64,000 bases of DNA from Allolucifera butyrica (GTDB taxonomy: Bacteria > Bacillota > Negativicutes > Sporomusales > UPPP01), in NCBI RefSeq assembly GCF_900476375.1, contig NZ_UPPP01000116.1, forward strand, positions 1 to 64,000. Reading direction: 5' to 3'. Shown piece after piece: positions 34,240 to 43,910 of this stretch (its first letter is position 1; every line of letters starts with the position of its first letter). A program made the position numbers and the translations under genes. The notes beneath the pieces are model-generated. The model did no database searches and was not told the origin of the DNA. It was given only the letters and a program-made list of their open reading frames with translations.

Positions 34240-35970
34240 ATGACCATCTATCTGCGTCTATTAAGTTATGTAAAACCGTATATTTCCCGGCTGCTGCTGG
34301 CTCTTGTCTGCATATTGGTGGCGGCGGGCGCCAATTTATACGTGCCGTGGATCATCCGCGATGTCATTGACGACGTGCTGGCGACAAAAAACATGGCCAT
34401 GTTGAATCTGATCGCCGGCGGCATTGCGGGGATCTATTTACTGCGGGGAATTTTTTTCTACGGCCAGACCTATCTCATGTCCTATGTCGGTCAAAAAGTG
34501 GTTATCGATATCCGGGCGGGGATATACCGGCATTTGCAGCGCTTGTCCCTGTCCTATTTTGAAAAAAGGCAGACCGGGGTAATCATGAGTTATATTACCA
34601 ATGATGTCGCGGCTGTACAAAGCGCTTTGGTGGATAATGTCATCGAACTGGTCACCGAGGCTACCACCTTAATCGGTTCCATGGCCGCCATGTTCTATCT
34701 TGACTGGAAGCTGTCCCTGCTGACGTTTATCACCATGCCGCTGGTGGCACAGACCATTAACATTTTTGGCGGCAAAGTGAAACGGGCCAGTACCAATAAC
34801 CAGGAACGGATTGCCGATATTACCGCCGTATTGCAGGAGGCCATTTCCGCCGTGCGGGTTATTAAGTCCTTTGGGCGGGAAGAATATGAAATAGAGCGTT
34901 TTGGCCGGGAAAACTACAGTAACTTCCGGGCGCAAATGAAGATCGCCCAGCTCATGGCCACGCTAACGCCGCTGATTGAATTTTTGGCGGCGTTAGGAGT
35001 GACTGTTATTGTCTGGTTCGGCGGCCGGGAGGTGATTACCGGACATTTGACGACCGGTTCGTTGATGGCTTATCTGATCTATATTGTCAATTTGTCTAAT
35101 CCGATGAAACGCTTAAGCCGGGTCTACGGCAATATTCAACGGGCCATGGCGGCGGCGGAGCGGATTTTCGCCGTTTTGGACACTGAACCGGAAATACAGA
35201 ATTTGCCGGAAGCCGTTGAATTGCCGGCCATTACCGGCCATGTAGCCTTTCAGCAGGTAGATTTTGCCTATCGGACCGGGGAACGGGTGCTGCATGATAT
35301 AAACCTGGAGGCCAAGCCGGGCCAGATGATAGCCATCGTAGGTCCGAGCGGCGCAGGCAAAACAACCATTGCCAATTTGATTCCCCGTTTCTATGACCCT
35401 TCCGGCGGGACCATCCGCATTGACGGGTTGGATATAAAAACAGTTACCTTACAATCCCTGCGGCGCCAAATCGGCATAGTGCCGCAGGAGACGGTACTGT
35501 TTAACGGTACGGTCTATGAAAATATTCTCTACGGCGATTTGGAGGCAACCCGGGAAGAAGTCATTACTGCCGCGCAGGCGGCTAATGCTCATAACTTTAT
35601 TACGGGCATGCCCGACGGCTATGAAACCCAAATTGGCGAACGGGGCTCGAAACTTTCGGGTGGACAGCGGCAGCGGATTGCCATTGCCCGGGCCATTTTA
35701 AAAAATCCCCGTGTCCTGATTCTGGACGAGGCGACCTCGGCGCTGGATACGGAAAGCGAAAAATTGGTGCAGGAAGCGCTGGACAAATTAATGATTGGCC
35801 GTACCTCTTTCGTAATTGCTCACCGGTTGTCCACAGTTCAACGGGCCGATACCATTTTGGTCATGGAAAAAGGAAAAATTATCGAGCGGGGAACCCATCA
35901 GGAATTGCTGGCGGCCGGCGGCTTATACAGCAAACTATACCAAGTGCAGTTTGGCATTAAAGAAGCCTGA
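34240..35970 (+). CDS. msbA: Lipid A export ABC transporter MsbA
   Basis: This 576-residue half transporter has six membrane helices (residues about 15-300) fused to an ATPase: Walker A GPSGAGKTT, Q-loop GIVPQETVLFNGTVYENI, signature LSGGQRQRIAIARA, Walker B VLILDEATSALD and switch VIAHRLST. MsbA flips core-lipid A to the periplasmic face of the inner membrane. The family also includes drug exporters; the position between lpxB and waaA makes MsbA the best reading. ATG 34240 follows GGAGGGAG. Confidence 0.92.
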   Translation: MTIYLRLLSYVKPYISRLLLALVCILVAAGANLYVPWIIRDVIDDVLATKNMAMLNLIAGGIAGIYLLRGIFFYGQTYLMSYVGQKVVIDIRAGIYRHLQRLSLSYFEKRQTGVIMSYITNDVAAVQSALVDNVIELVTEATTLIGSMAAMFYLDWKLSLLTFITMPLVAQTINIFGGKVKRASTNNQERIADITAVLQEAISAVRVIKSFGREEYEIERFGRENYSNFRAQMKIAQLMATLTPLIEFLAALGVTVIVWFGGREVITGHLTTGSLMAYLIYIVNLSNPMKRLSRVYGNIQRAMAAAERIFAVLDTEPEIQNLPEAVELPAITGHVAFQQVDFAYRTGERVLHDINLEAKPGQMIAIVGPSGAGKTTIANLIPRFYDPSGGTIRIDGLDIKTVTLQSLRRQIGIVPQETVLFNGTVYENILYGDLEATREEVITAAQAANAHNFITGMPDGYETQIGERGSKLSGGQRQRIAIARAILKNPRVLILDEATSALDTESEKLVQEALDKLMIGRTSFVIAHRLSTVQRADTILVMEKGKIIERGTHQELLAAGGLYSKLYQVQFGIKEA

Positions 35971-35987
35971 CCTGGCTGAAATGGGGT

Positions 35988-37295
35988 ATGTGCATGCAAT
36001 TCGTGTATAATCTAGTGGCAATTATACTGGTGGTCCTGGCCCTGCCGGTATTTATCGTACGACTGATACGGGAAGTGGGCTTTGGGGAACGGCTGCGCCA
36101 GAGTTTTGGTTTTTTACGGAACGAAGACCTGCGGCCGGTGGCCAGGCAAAATTGTGTTTGGCTGCATGCGGCTTCGGTGGGGGAAATTGTAGCGACCAGT
36201 CCCATTTTAAAAGAACTTAAGCGGCGAATGCCGGATGTTCCCGTCATGGTTTCGGTGGTCACGGCCACGGGATATGCCATGGCTAAACGGATTATGCCCG
36301 AAGCCGACAGCATTATCTTTTTCCCTTTGGATTTGCCCTGGCTGGGTATCAGTGTAATCCGGCGGATCCGGCCGGGCGTCTTTGCCATGGTGGAGACCGA
36401 GTTATGGCCTAATTTTCTGCGGGCCGCCCGGTCTTATCGTATTCCTGTCGTCATGGTAAACGGCCGGATCAGCGATAAAAGTGTGAAGCGCTATCGCCAC
36501 TTAGGGCGCATTTTGCAAGACATGCTGGATACCATTACCTGGTTTTGCATGCAGTCTTCCATCGATGCGGAATATATCGTCCGTTTGGGGGCCGACCCCA
36601 GCCGGGTGATCATCACGGGTAATACCAAGTTTGATCAAACCTATACTGCGGTAGGGGAACCGGAAAAGAAACGGCTGCAGAGCGAATTCGGACTGACCGG
36701 CAGCTTTCCCATACTGGTAGCCGGCAGCACTCACAAAGGGGAAGAAGAAGCCGTTCTGGAGACTTTCAATAAAATAAAGGAAACCTATCCGGCCGCCAAA
36801 TTGATTTTGGCTCCCCGGGATTACCTGCGGGTGGAAGAGATTCAGACACTGAGCGAGCAAGCCGGTCTCAGCGCCGTACGGCGTACGGCATTAAACGGAC
36901 AGCCGGATTCAAAGCATGATGTAGTGCTCCTTGATACCATCGGCGAGCTCGGCAAAATCTATAGTCTGGGCGATATTATTTTTGTCGGCGGCAGCCTGGT
37001 ACCGACAGGGGGACATAATATCCTGGAACCGGCGGCCCACGGTAAACCGATTCTGGTCGGGCCGCATATGTTTAATTTTAAAGAAACCTATGCCCTGATG
37101 TCCGGCAAAGAAGCCTGTGATACCGTGCAGGACGCCGCCGAACTGACGGAAAAAACGTTATTTATTTTGGAACATGAGGAGCTTCGCCGGCAAATGGGAA
37201 CCAATGCGCTGCGGGTGATTGAGGATAATCGCGGCGCCGCAGGAAAAAGCGTGTCTTATATTGAGGCCGTTTACCGGAAACAGGCGAATCCTTAA
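35988..37295 (+). CDS. waaA: Kdo transferase WaaA (KdtA)
   Basis: WaaA adds Kdo from CMP-Kdo to lipid IVA at the inner membrane. The 435-residue protein has an N-terminal membrane anchor (about 4-25), the conserved block VWLHAASVGEIVATSPILKEL (with the catalytic Glu of GE), ETELWPNFLRAARSYRIPVVMVNGRISDKS and, in the C-terminal half, VAGSTHKGEEEAVLETF and FVGGSLVPTGGHNILEPAA. ATG 35988 has ATG 35994 two codons on; both fit the GGGG site. It is coupled closely to msbA and lpxK. Confidence 0.95.
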   Translation: MCMQFVYNLVAIILVVLALPVFIVRLIREVGFGERLRQSFGFLRNEDLRPVARQNCVWLHAASVGEIVATSPILKELKRRMPDVPVMVSVVTATGYAMAKRIMPEADSIIFFPLDLPWLGISVIRRIRPGVFAMVETELWPNFLRAARSYRIPVVMVNGRISDKSVKRYRHLGRILQDMLDTITWFCMQSSIDAEYIVRLGADPSRVIITGNTKFDQTYTAVGEPEKKRLQSEFGLTGSFPILVAGSTHKGEEEAVLETFNKIKETYPAAKLILAPRDYLRVEEIQTLSEQAGLSAVRRTALNGQPDSKHDVVLLDTIGELGKIYSLGDIIFVGGSLVPTGGHNILEPAAHGKPILVGPHMFNFKETYALMSGKEACDTVQDAAELTEKTLFILEHEELRRQMGTNALRVIEDNRGAAGKSVSYIEAVYRKQANP

Positions 37296-37319
37296 TATTA
37301 TATTAAAGGCGGAGCAACT

Positions 37320-38477
37320 ATGCGCCAATTAGAAGATCAATTGGAAGATTTGCTGACATATTTATATGAACTGGTTCACGGGGAGAAAAAAGGACGTCTC
37401 GCCGGTATGATGCTGGCGGTTCTGCGGGGTTTATCGGTCATATACACCTGGGGTGTTTTAGTGAAACTCAGTCTTTATCGATGGGGTCTTTTGCGGCAGC
37501 GTAAGCTTCCCTGCCGGGTAATCAGCCTCGGCAACATTACTGTCGGCGGTACCGGTAAGACGCCGACGGCCGAACGTCTGGCCCTGGCCATCCGCGACAT
37601 GGGTTACCGGGTAGTCATTCTCAACCGTGGCTATCGCGCCGGCTGGCAAGAAGACGTCGGGCTGGTTTCCGACGGGCGCAGAATTTACATGTCCGTGGCG
37701 GAAGCCGGGGATGAAGCCTACCTGCTGGCTAAAAACCTGCCGGGGGTAGCCGTGGTAATTGGCAAAAACCGTTCGGTCAGCGGTGATTATGCGGTCAAGC
37801 AGCTAAAAGCCGATGTCATTATTATGGATGACGGCTACCAGCATTGGCAGCTGGCCCGGGATTTCGACATTGTCCTAATCGACAGTATTAACCGGTTTGG
37901 CAACGGCTACCTGTTACCCCGGGGGACGCTGCGGGAGCCGCTGCGTAATTTAAACCGGGCTGACGCGTTTATTCTGACCAAAGTCAACCAGTCGACCAAT
38001 GGCAACCGGGAAATGATCCGGCAGACTTTAGAACGCTATAATCCGTCAGCGCTGGTTGCCGAAAGCACGCATAGCCCGCAATGTTTTATTGAGATCGAAA
38101 GATGGTATAAAGGAGTACGGCCGGACCAAATCGCTCTGGACGATATTAAGGGCAAAAAAGTAATGGCCTTTTCCGCCATCGGCAATCCGGCTTCCTTTGA
38201 ACAGACCATCGCGGAATTGAAGGCGGAACTGGCTGATACCGTGCGTTTTCCGGACCATCATGATTATACCATGGCGGAAATGCAGTTTATTATGCAAAGA
38301 GCCGTTGACAACGGGCTTTGTGCGCTGGTTACGACCGAAAAAGATGCGGTTAAGATTCCGGCCGAATTTATTCATTCCGACCGTCCGCTGCCGCTTTACG
38401 TTCTGAATATGACCGTGGAATTTATTGACGGCCAGCCCATGCTGACCGAGCTCATTAAACGGGCATTAAGCAAGTAG
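37320..38477 (+). CDS. lpxK: Tetraacyldisaccharide 4'-kinase LpxK
   Basis: LpxK phosphorylates the 4' position of the lipid A disaccharide. The 385-residue protein has a P-loop at SLGNITVGGTGKTPTAE, the block RGYRAGWQ and MDDGYQHWQLARDFDIVLID, then FGNGYLLPRGTLREPL, all family signatures. The N-terminal about 55 residues contain a membrane-associated helix (LRGLSVIYTWGVLVKLSLYRWGLL) as expected. ATG 37320 follows GGCGGAG. It sits between waaA and kdsB. Confidence 0.95.
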   Translation: MRQLEDQLEDLLTYLYELVHGEKKGRLAGMMLAVLRGLSVIYTWGVLVKLSLYRWGLLRQRKLPCRVISLGNITVGGTGKTPTAERLALAIRDMGYRVVILNRGYRAGWQEDVGLVSDGRRIYMSVAEAGDEAYLLAKNLPGVAVVIGKNRSVSGDYAVKQLKADVIIMDDGYQHWQLARDFDIVLIDSINRFGNGYLLPRGTLREPLRNLNRADAFILTKVNQSTNGNREMIRQTLERYNPSALVAESTHSPQCFIEIERWYKGVRPDQIALDDIKGKKVMAFSAIGNPASFEQTIAELKAELADTVRFPDHHDYTMAEMQFIMQRAVDNGLCALVTTEKDAVKIPAEFIHSDRPLPLYVLNMTVEFIDGQPMLTELIKRALSK

Positions 38478-38532
38478 AATTATTGTCGAATGACAGAGGA
38501 TTGCGAAAAGTGGGACAGGAGGCATTGCAGCA

Positions 38533-39264
38533 ATGAAGATTTTATGTGTCATTCCGGCCCGGTATGCTTCAACCCGGCTGCCGGGAAAACCGCTGTCGGA
38601 TATAGCCGGCAAACCGATGATCCGGTATGTATATGAGCGGTGCATGCTGGCCAAACGGCCGGATAAAGTATTGGTAGCGACGGACCACGAGTTAGTATAT
38701 AAAGCGGTTAAATCCTTTGGCGGGAATGTTATGCTGACGTCGGCCGACCATCCGACGGGCACCGACCGTCTGGCGGAAGTGGCCCAATCGTATCCTGAGG
38801 CGGAGATTATCATTAATGTCCAGGGCGACGAACCCTTAATTGCGCCGCAAGTCATTGATGAACTGGCCGCTGCATTTGATCATGCCCCCGGTCTGAAAAT
38901 GGCCACCTTGATGACGGAGATGGAGGAAGAAGAATATAACAATCCGGCGGCGGTAAAAGTAGTGACCGATCGCCAGGGCTTCGCCCTCTATTTCTCGCGC
39001 TCCCTCATTCCCTATCCCCGGGTGAAACAGGACGGCTTTACAGTGCATAAGCATATCGGTATCTATGCCTATCGCCGGGAGTTTCTTCTGGCCTTTGCCG
39101 CCCTCAAACCCACCCCCCTGGAAAAAACCGAATCCCTGGAACAACTGCGAGCCCTCGAATACGGCTACCGCATTAAAGTCTTAAAAACCGATTTTCAGTC
39201 AATCGGCGTCGACACCCCGGAAGACCTGGACCGGGTACGGGAAATCGTGGCGCAGGGCTCTTAG
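38533..39264 (+). CDS. kdsB: CMP-Kdo synthetase KdsB
   Basis: KdsB activates Kdo as CMP-Kdo for WaaA. The 243-residue protein begins CVIPARYASTRLPGKPLSDI (nucleotide-binding loop), then VATDHELVYKAVKSFGG, HPTGTDRLAE, VQGDEPLIAPQVID and HIGIYAYRREFLLAF, which are diagnostic. ATG 38533 follows AGGAGG at 10 bases. The Kdo genes kdsB, kdsA, kdsD and kdsC follow in order, so all steps from ribulose-5-phosphate to CMP-Kdo are encoded together. Confidence 0.95.
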   Translation: MKILCVIPARYASTRLPGKPLSDIAGKPMIRYVYERCMLAKRPDKVLVATDHELVYKAVKSFGGNVMLTSADHPTGTDRLAEVAQSYPEAEIIINVQGDEPLIAPQVIDELAAAFDHAPGLKMATLMTEMEEEEYNNPAAVKVVTDRQGFALYFSRSLIPYPRVKQDGFTVHKHIGIYAYRREFLLAFAALKPTPLEKTESLEQLRALEYGYRIKVLKTDFQSIGVDTPEDLDRVREIVAQGS

Positions 39265-39345
39265 CGCAAGGCTTCGTCATACCTTGAGCCCCGAGCCCTG
39301 AGCCATCTTTTGCGCCTTGGGCCCCGAGCCCTGCGCCATCTTTTA
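39250..39345 (+). repeat. Longest word-like GC-rich intergenic sequence
   Basis: Between kdsB and kdsA, units of GAGCCCTGAGCCATCTTTT and GAGCCCTGCGCCATCTTTT occur in tandem with variants such as TTGAGCCCCGAGCC. This is the clearest case of repeated units in the family. Confidence 0.6.
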
Positions 39346-39362
39346 TAACGGAGGTTATTACC

Positions 39363-40187
39363 ATGCATACAGTTAACATTGGTTCCATCGCAGTGGGAGG
39401 GAAGAATCCCATTGCTTTGATTGCCGGACCCTGTGTGATTGAAGGGGCCGAGCGGACGCTTAAAATCGGCCGGGCGGTGAAAGAAATTACCGGCCGCCTG
39501 GGAATTCCCTATATATTTAAGGCTTCCTTTGACAAGGCCAACCGTTCGTCCTATCAATCCTTCCGGGGCCCCGGTCTGGAAGCGGGATTATCCATCCTGG
39601 CTGATATCAAAAAAGAGCTTGGCGTACCGGTATTGAGTGATATTCATTGTGTGAACCAGATTGAGCCGGCGGCCCGGACGCTGGACGTTCTCCAAATCCC
39701 GGCTTTTCTGTGCCGGCAGACGGATCTGGTATACAAAGCCGCTTGCACCGGTAAAGTCATTAATGTAAAAAAAGGCCAGTTTTTGGCGCCCCAGGATATG
39801 AAGAATGTGGTGGATAAAATCCGGGAGGCGGGCAACGAGCGTATTTTGCTTACCGAGCGGGGCGTCAGCTTTGGCTATAACAATCTGGTTGTGGACATGC
39901 GGTCCCTGCCGATTATGCGTTCTTTCGGCTATCCTGTCGTTTTCGATGCGACCCATTCTGTTCAGATACCGGGCGGCGCCGGCACGGCGTCAAGCGGCAA
40001 ACGGGAATTTATTCCCTACCTGACGCGGGCCGCCGTAGCCGCCGGTGTGGATGCCTTGTTCATGGAGGTTCACGATAACCCGGAAGAAGCCCTTTCCGAC
40101 GGACCCAATATGATATATCTGGACAAACTGGAAGATTTACTGAAAGACGTATTGGAAATCGACCGCATTGCCCGAAAACACAGATAA
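39363..40187 (+). CDS. kdsA: 3-deoxy-8-phosphooctulonate synthase KdsA
   Basis: KdsA condenses arabinose-5-phosphate and phosphoenolpyruvate to Kdo-8-phosphate. The 274-residue TIM barrel shows [72 protein letters not shown] and [13 protein letters not shown]. The CVIEG segment contains the cysteine often linked to metal-dependent forms of the enzyme; which class it belongs to needs alignment. ATG 39363 follows CGGAGG. kdsD follows 17 bases later. Confidence 0.95.
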   Translation: MHTVNIGSIAVGGKNPIALIAGPCVIEGAERTLKIGRAVKEITGRLGIPYIFKASFDKANRSSYQSFRGPGLEAGLSILADIKKELGVPVLSDIHCVNQIEPAARTLDVLQIPAFLCRQTDLVYKAACTGKVINVKKGQFLAPQDMKNVVDKIREAGNERILLTERGVSFGYNNLVVDMRSLPIMRSFGYPVVFDATHSVQIPGGAGTASSGKREFIPYLTRAAVAAGVDALFMEVHDNPEEALSDGPNMIYLDKLEDLLKDVLEIDRIARKHR

Positions 40188-40204
40188 GGTGGGAGGTTTC
40201 GATC

Positions 40205-41173
40205 ATGATTGTAGAACAGGCACGTAAGGTTCTGTCGATAGAAGCGGCTGCTATTGAAGCGTTGATTCCGCGGATTAACGGGGAGTTTACCCGGGCGGTG
40301 AATATGATACTGAAATGTAAAGGAAGAATCATTGTGACCGGCATGGGCAAATCGGGAATTATCGGCAAGAAAATTGCCGCCACCCTGGCCAGTACGGGCA
40401 CGCCTTCTTTCTTTCTCCATCCGGCCGAAGGCATTCACGGTGACCTGGGAATGGTTACCGCCAAAGATAGTATCCTAGCTTTGTCGAACAGCGGCGAGAC
40501 GTCGGAAATTCTCGGCATTCTGCCGACCCTGAAGCGGATCGGCGCGCCGATTATCGCGCTTTGCGGCCGGGAAGATTCGACATTGGTGCGTAACGCCGAA
40601 ATCTTTCTCGACGCCGGAATAGAACAAGAGGCTTGTCCTTTAGGCCTGGCGCCTACTGCCAGTACGACGGCGATGCTGGCCCTGGGCGATGCCCTGGCAA
40701 TCGCCCTCTTATCCTCGCGTAAATTTACGCCCGACGACTTTGCCTTGTATCATCCCGGCGGTTCGTTAGGACGCAAATTGCTGCTTACCGTGGAAAATAT
40801 TATGCATGCCGGCGGGGAAAACCCGGTGGTTACCCTCGATAAAACAGTGAAAGAAGCCCTGTTTGTCATTACCGACAAAGGACTGGGCGCAACTTCCGTC
40901 ATTAATGACGACGGAACCCTGGCGGGAATCATTACCGATGGCGATATCCGGCGCGGACTGGAGAAGGGCCTTGATTTTCTCAACAAACCCGTTGATACCA
41001 TTATGACCCGGACGCCCCGCACCATTACCAAAGACAAATTGGCGGCATTCGCCCTGCATGTGATGGAGAATAACAAACCCCGGCCGATTACCGTATTGCC
41101 GGTAGTGGATGAAACCTGCCGGGCAATTGGCATTATTCACCTTACTGACTTATTACGTCAAGGAGTGGTATAA
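40205..41173 (+). CDS. kdsD: Arabinose-5-phosphate isomerase KdsD
   Basis: KdsD converts ribulose-5-phosphate to arabinose-5-phosphate, the first Kdo step. The 322-residue protein has an N-terminal SIS domain (about 35-170, with VTGMGKSGIIGKKIAATLAS, HPAEGIHGDLGMV and LSNSGETSEIL) and two CBS domains (about 205-320, IMHAGGENPVVTLDKTV and IMTRTPRTITKDKLAAFALHVM), the full KdsD/KpsF layout. ATG 40205 follows GGGAGG. The stop overlaps the next start by one base (TAATG), so kdsD and kdsC are coupled. Confidence 0.95.
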   Translation: MIVEQARKVLSIEAAAIEALIPRINGEFTRAVNMILKCKGRIIVTGMGKSGIIGKKIAATLASTGTPSFFLHPAEGIHGDLGMVTAKDSILALSNSGETSEILGILPTLKRIGAPIIALCGREDSTLVRNAEIFLDAGIEQEACPLGLAPTASTTAMLALGDALAIALLSSRKFTPDDFALYHPGGSLGRKLLLTVENIMHAGGENPVVTLDKTVKEALFVITDKGLGATSVINDDGTLAGIITDGDIRRGLEKGLDFLNKPVDTIMTRTPRTITKDKLAAFALHVMENNKPRPITVLPVVDETCRAIGIIHLTDLLRQGVV

Positions 41174-41715
41174 TGGATAGTAAGGCTCGAGCGAAAAATG
41201 TCGAACTGCTTATTTTCGACGTCGACGGAGTCTTAACCGGGGGGCAGCTTTTCTTTGGCCCTGACGGGGAAATGCTAAAAGCATTTCATGTTCATGACGG
41301 CCTTGGCATCGCAGCGGCCCATAAAGCCGGTTTGAAGACGGCTATTATTACCGCGCGGGAGTCGGAGATGGTCAGAAAACGGGTTGCCGAGCTGAAAATA
41401 AGTGATCTTTGTCAGGGAGCCGCCAATAAATTGGCCGCCTTTGACGGATTGAAAGAAAAATACAACCTAACCGCTAACCAAATCGCTTATGTCGGCGACG
41501 ACCTGAACGACCTGCCGCTATTAACGCGGGTGGGTCTGGCCTGCGCCGTGGGCAACGCGGTGCCGGAAGTCCGGGCTGCTGCTCATTACGTGGCTTCCCG
41601 GGAAGGCGGCCGGGGCGGCGTGCGGGAAATTATCGAATTTATTCTCAAAGCCCAGGAAAAATGGGAAACTGTCGTGGCCGCCTACACAAAGGGCGTCAAA
41701 GAAGTGCGGCAGTGA
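41173..41715 (+). CDS. kdsC: Kdo-8-phosphate phosphatase KdsC
   Basis: KdsC is a HAD-type phosphatase that removes phosphate from Kdo-8-phosphate. The 180-residue protein has motif I LLIFDVDGVLTGG, the C1-type block FHVHDGLGIAAAHKAGLKTAIITARES (motif II) and AYVGDDLNDLPLL (motif IV), with no cap domain, as normal for this tetrameric family. ATG 41173 overlaps the kdsD stop; AAGGAGTGG lies just upstream within kdsD. Confidence 0.95.
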   Translation: MDSKARAKNVELLIFDVDGVLTGGQLFFGPDGEMLKAFHVHDGLGIAAAHKAGLKTAIITARESEMVRKRVAELKISDLCQGAANKLAAFDGLKEKYNLTANQIAYVGDDLNDLPLLTRVGLACAVGNAVPEVRAAAHYVASREGGRGGVREIIEFILKAQEKWETVVAAYTKGVKEVRQ

Positions 41716-41738
41716 CGCATCCAATATCCAAAAGGGGA

Positions 41739-42659
41739 GTGTCGGCGATAAACTGGCAGTATTATATGATCAAAGGAATCAGCCGTCTGGTATGTATGCT
41801 GCCGTATGGCGCGACCCTATGGCTGGGGCGTAAATTAGGCGTATTATATTATCATTTCGCACCCCGTCAGCGGGACAGGGCGCTCAAACAAATTCAGGAA
41901 AGTATGCAACTTTCCCGGCAGGAAGCTGAGAGTGTGATTCGCAGTTCATTTGGCAAAATTGCGCAGACTTTTTTGGAAGTTCTTTATATGCCGGTGCTGA
42001 CCCCGGCTACGATTCAAAACTATGTTATGATTGAAAATAAGCAGTATCTCGACGACGCGCTGGCCCAAGGCCAAGGCGTAGCCGTATTGGCGGCTCATAT
42101 GGGCAACTGGGAGTGGCTGGGAGCCGCCTTGGCCCTGTATGGTTTTCCCGTTGCCAGCATTATTCGTGAACAGCCCAATGAACAGCATACCAAAGTGCTC
42201 AACGAATACCGGCGTAGGGCCGGCATCGAAGTCTACTCCCGCGGCACCAGCGAAGTCGTGGGCGTAATCAAAGCCTTGAAACGGGGAAAAGTGGTCGGTT
42301 TCTTTTCCGACCAGGATGCGGGCCGGCAAGGGATATTTATTGACTTTTTCGGCAAGCCCGCTTCAACCCATACGGGAGTGGCTGTTTTCGCCCAGAAATT
42401 GCAGGTGCCGGTTGTGCCCGTGTTTATTGTCCGTAAGCCGGAAGGCGGGCACCGGATTATGGTTTATCCGCCGCTGAAATATGAAGGCGGTCATGAGTCC
42501 GGAGATATAGCCGCTTTTATGACCCGTTTGACCCAAATTATCGAAGATATCATCCGGCAGTATCCGGATGAATGGATCTGGTTTCAAAAACGGTGGGCCA
42601 CACAATATCAAGAGAAAGCAGGTGAGCAGGATGAAAAAAACTACATACGTAGTGATTAG
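41739..42659 (+). CDS. Lipid A acyltransferase (LpxL/HtrB family), copy 2
   Basis: This protein of up to 306 residues is of the same family as that at 25275. The catalytic HX4E reads HMGNWE in VAVLAAHMGNWEWLGAALALYGFPV; DQDAGRQGIFIDFFGKPASTHTG and YPDEWIWFQKRWATQ are further shared blocks. The start is unclear: GTG 41739 lies within the AAAGGGGAG ribosome binding site, no ATG occurs before 41766, and an ATA at 41748 lies at ideal distance and aligns with the ATG of the paralogue (NWQYYMIKG against LQYYFVKG). It overlaps lptC by 29 bases, so the two are coupled. Confidence 0.88.
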   Translation: MSAINWQYYMIKGISRLVCMLPYGATLWLGRKLGVLYYHFAPRQRDRALKQIQESMQLSRQEAESVIRSSFGKIAQTFLEVLYMPVLTPATIQNYVMIENKQYLDDALAQGQGVAVLAAHMGNWEWLGAALALYGFPVASIIREQPNEQHTKVLNEYRRRAGIEVYSRGTSEVVGVIKALKRGKVVGFFSDQDAGRQGIFIDFFGKPASTHTGVAVFAQKLQVPVVPVFIVRKPEGGHRIMVYPPLKYEGGHESGDIAAFMTRLTQIIEDIIRQYPDEWIWFQKRWATQYQEKAGEQDEKNYIRSD

Positions 42660-43191
42660 TTGTATCCTGCTGCTGCTGGCGGGCGGGCTCTATTATTTTT
42701 TGAAAGATGTGCCGTTGCCTTCGCCGCAGCCGCCGCAACAGGCTGAAACCGGCCCCAAAGTAGTTGCATCCTTCAATGGCAATACCATTACGGAAGAAAA
42801 CGCTGGCAAGAAAGTATGGGATATAAGCGCCGATTCGATTGAGATGACCCAGGACGGCAATACGGCCGTTATGAAAAATATTAAAGCCGTCTTTTATAAA
42901 CAGGACGGCGGTAAAGTCAACCTGGTTGCGCCGCAAGGCACAATGGACATGAAGACGAAAAATATGAAGCTGGAAGGGGATATAAAGGCAACCTCCACCG
43001 ACGGGGATACCTTTACGGTCCGGCAGATTCAATATATTGCCAAGGAACGCCATTTCTACGGCACGGGTAATGTGCGCTGGACACGCGGCGACCTTGTGAT
43101 GACCGGCGATACCATTGACAGTGATGCCGATATGCAAAAGATTAGAGTTAAGGGCCATGCACTGGTCCGTAAGGGAGGGGAATCGAATTGA
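42631..43191 (+). CDS. lptC: LPS export protein LptC
   Basis: LptC links the inner-membrane LptB2FG complex to LptA. The 186-residue protein has one N-terminal membrane anchor (about 5-24, VVISCILLLLAGGLYYFL) and a periplasmic OstA-like beta-jellyroll (KKVWDISADSIEMTQDGNTAVMKNIKAVFY, VNLVAPQGTMDMKTKNMKLEGDI, YIAKERHFYGTGNVRWTRGDLVMTGD). ATG 42631 follows AGGTGAGCAGG. Its stop overlaps the lptA start (TTGA). The size is normal for LptC. Confidence 0.93.
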   Translation: MKKTTYVVISCILLLLAGGLYYFLKDVPLPSPQPPQQAETGPKVVASFNGNTITEENAGKKVWDISADSIEMTQDGNTAVMKNIKAVFYKQDGGKVNLVAPQGTMDMKTKNMKLEGDIKATSTDGDTFTVRQIQYIAKERHFYGTGNVRWTRGDLVMTGDTIDSDADMQKIRVKGHALVRKGGESN

Positions 43192-43910
43192 AGCGTAAAT
43201 TATGGATTATACCATTTGTAATATTGTTTTCCCTGAGTATGGCGGCCAAAATGGATGCCGCCCAGCAATCCCAGCCGGTGGAGTTAGCCGCCGATACAAT
43301 TGAATATGATTCGGCGCAGGGAGTTATGACCGCCAATGGTGGTGTGGTGACAGTAACTCGCGGTAACGCCGTTATGACCGGCACCAGTGCCACTTATAAT
43401 ACGAAAACCAAGGAAGCTGAAGTATCCGGGGGAGTCAAAGTGGTGCAGGACGATGCCACCCTGACGGCGCCTGAGGTCCGCTCCTTCGAGGATAATCACA
43501 TCGTGGCCACGGGGGGCAACGTTGTTTTGGTAAAAGGCGAAGATACCCTGTACGGACCGCTCATGGAGTATTATGTGGACAAACAGTATGCCATTGTGCC
43601 GCAAAACGGCAAACTGGTAACCGCCGATTCGGTTATGACAGCGGACAAAATTGAAGCCTTCACCGCCGAAAACCGGGCCGTAGCCACCGGTTCGGTACAC
43701 ATCGTCAGCGAGCAGCGTCAATTGGATGCTACCGGCGATCAAGCCGTGTACTACGGCAACGGCGGCCAAAAAGGCAAAGTCGTTCTCTCGGGCAACGCCC
43801 GGGCCGTACAGCAAGGCAACGTTCTGACCGGCAACAGACTGGTCATCTACCTTGACAACAAAAAAATGGACTCCGAAGGCCGCAGCCAACTCGTTGTCAC
43901 ACCACAGTGA
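43188..43910 (+). CDS. lptA: LPS periplasmic bridge protein LptA
   Basis: LptA forms the periplasmic bridge for LPS. The 240-residue protein has a signal sequence (residues 1-24) and OstA repeats: VELAADTIEYDSAQGVMTANGGVVVT-like opening (here QGVMTANGGVVTVTRGNAVM), ATYNTKTKEAEVSGGVKVVQDDATLTAPEV, and GNVLTGNRLVIYLDNKKMDSEGR near the end. It is longer than E. coli LptA (185), with more jellyroll repeats. The start is TTG 43188 with GGGAGGGG ahead. lptB follows after a 500-base insert holding the four-helix-bundle gene. Confidence 0.92.
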   Translation: MKRKLWIIPFVILFSLSMAAKMDAAQQSQPVELAADTIEYDSAQGVMTANGGVVTVTRGNAVMTGTSATYNTKTKEAEVSGGVKVVQDDATLTAPEVRSFEDNHIVATGGNVVLVKGEDTLYGPLMEYYVDKQYAIVPQNGKLVTADSVMTADKIEAFTAENRAVATGSVHIVSEQRQLDATGDQAVYYGNGGQKGKVVLSGNARAVQQGNVLTGNRLVIYLDNKKMDSEGRSQLVVTPQ

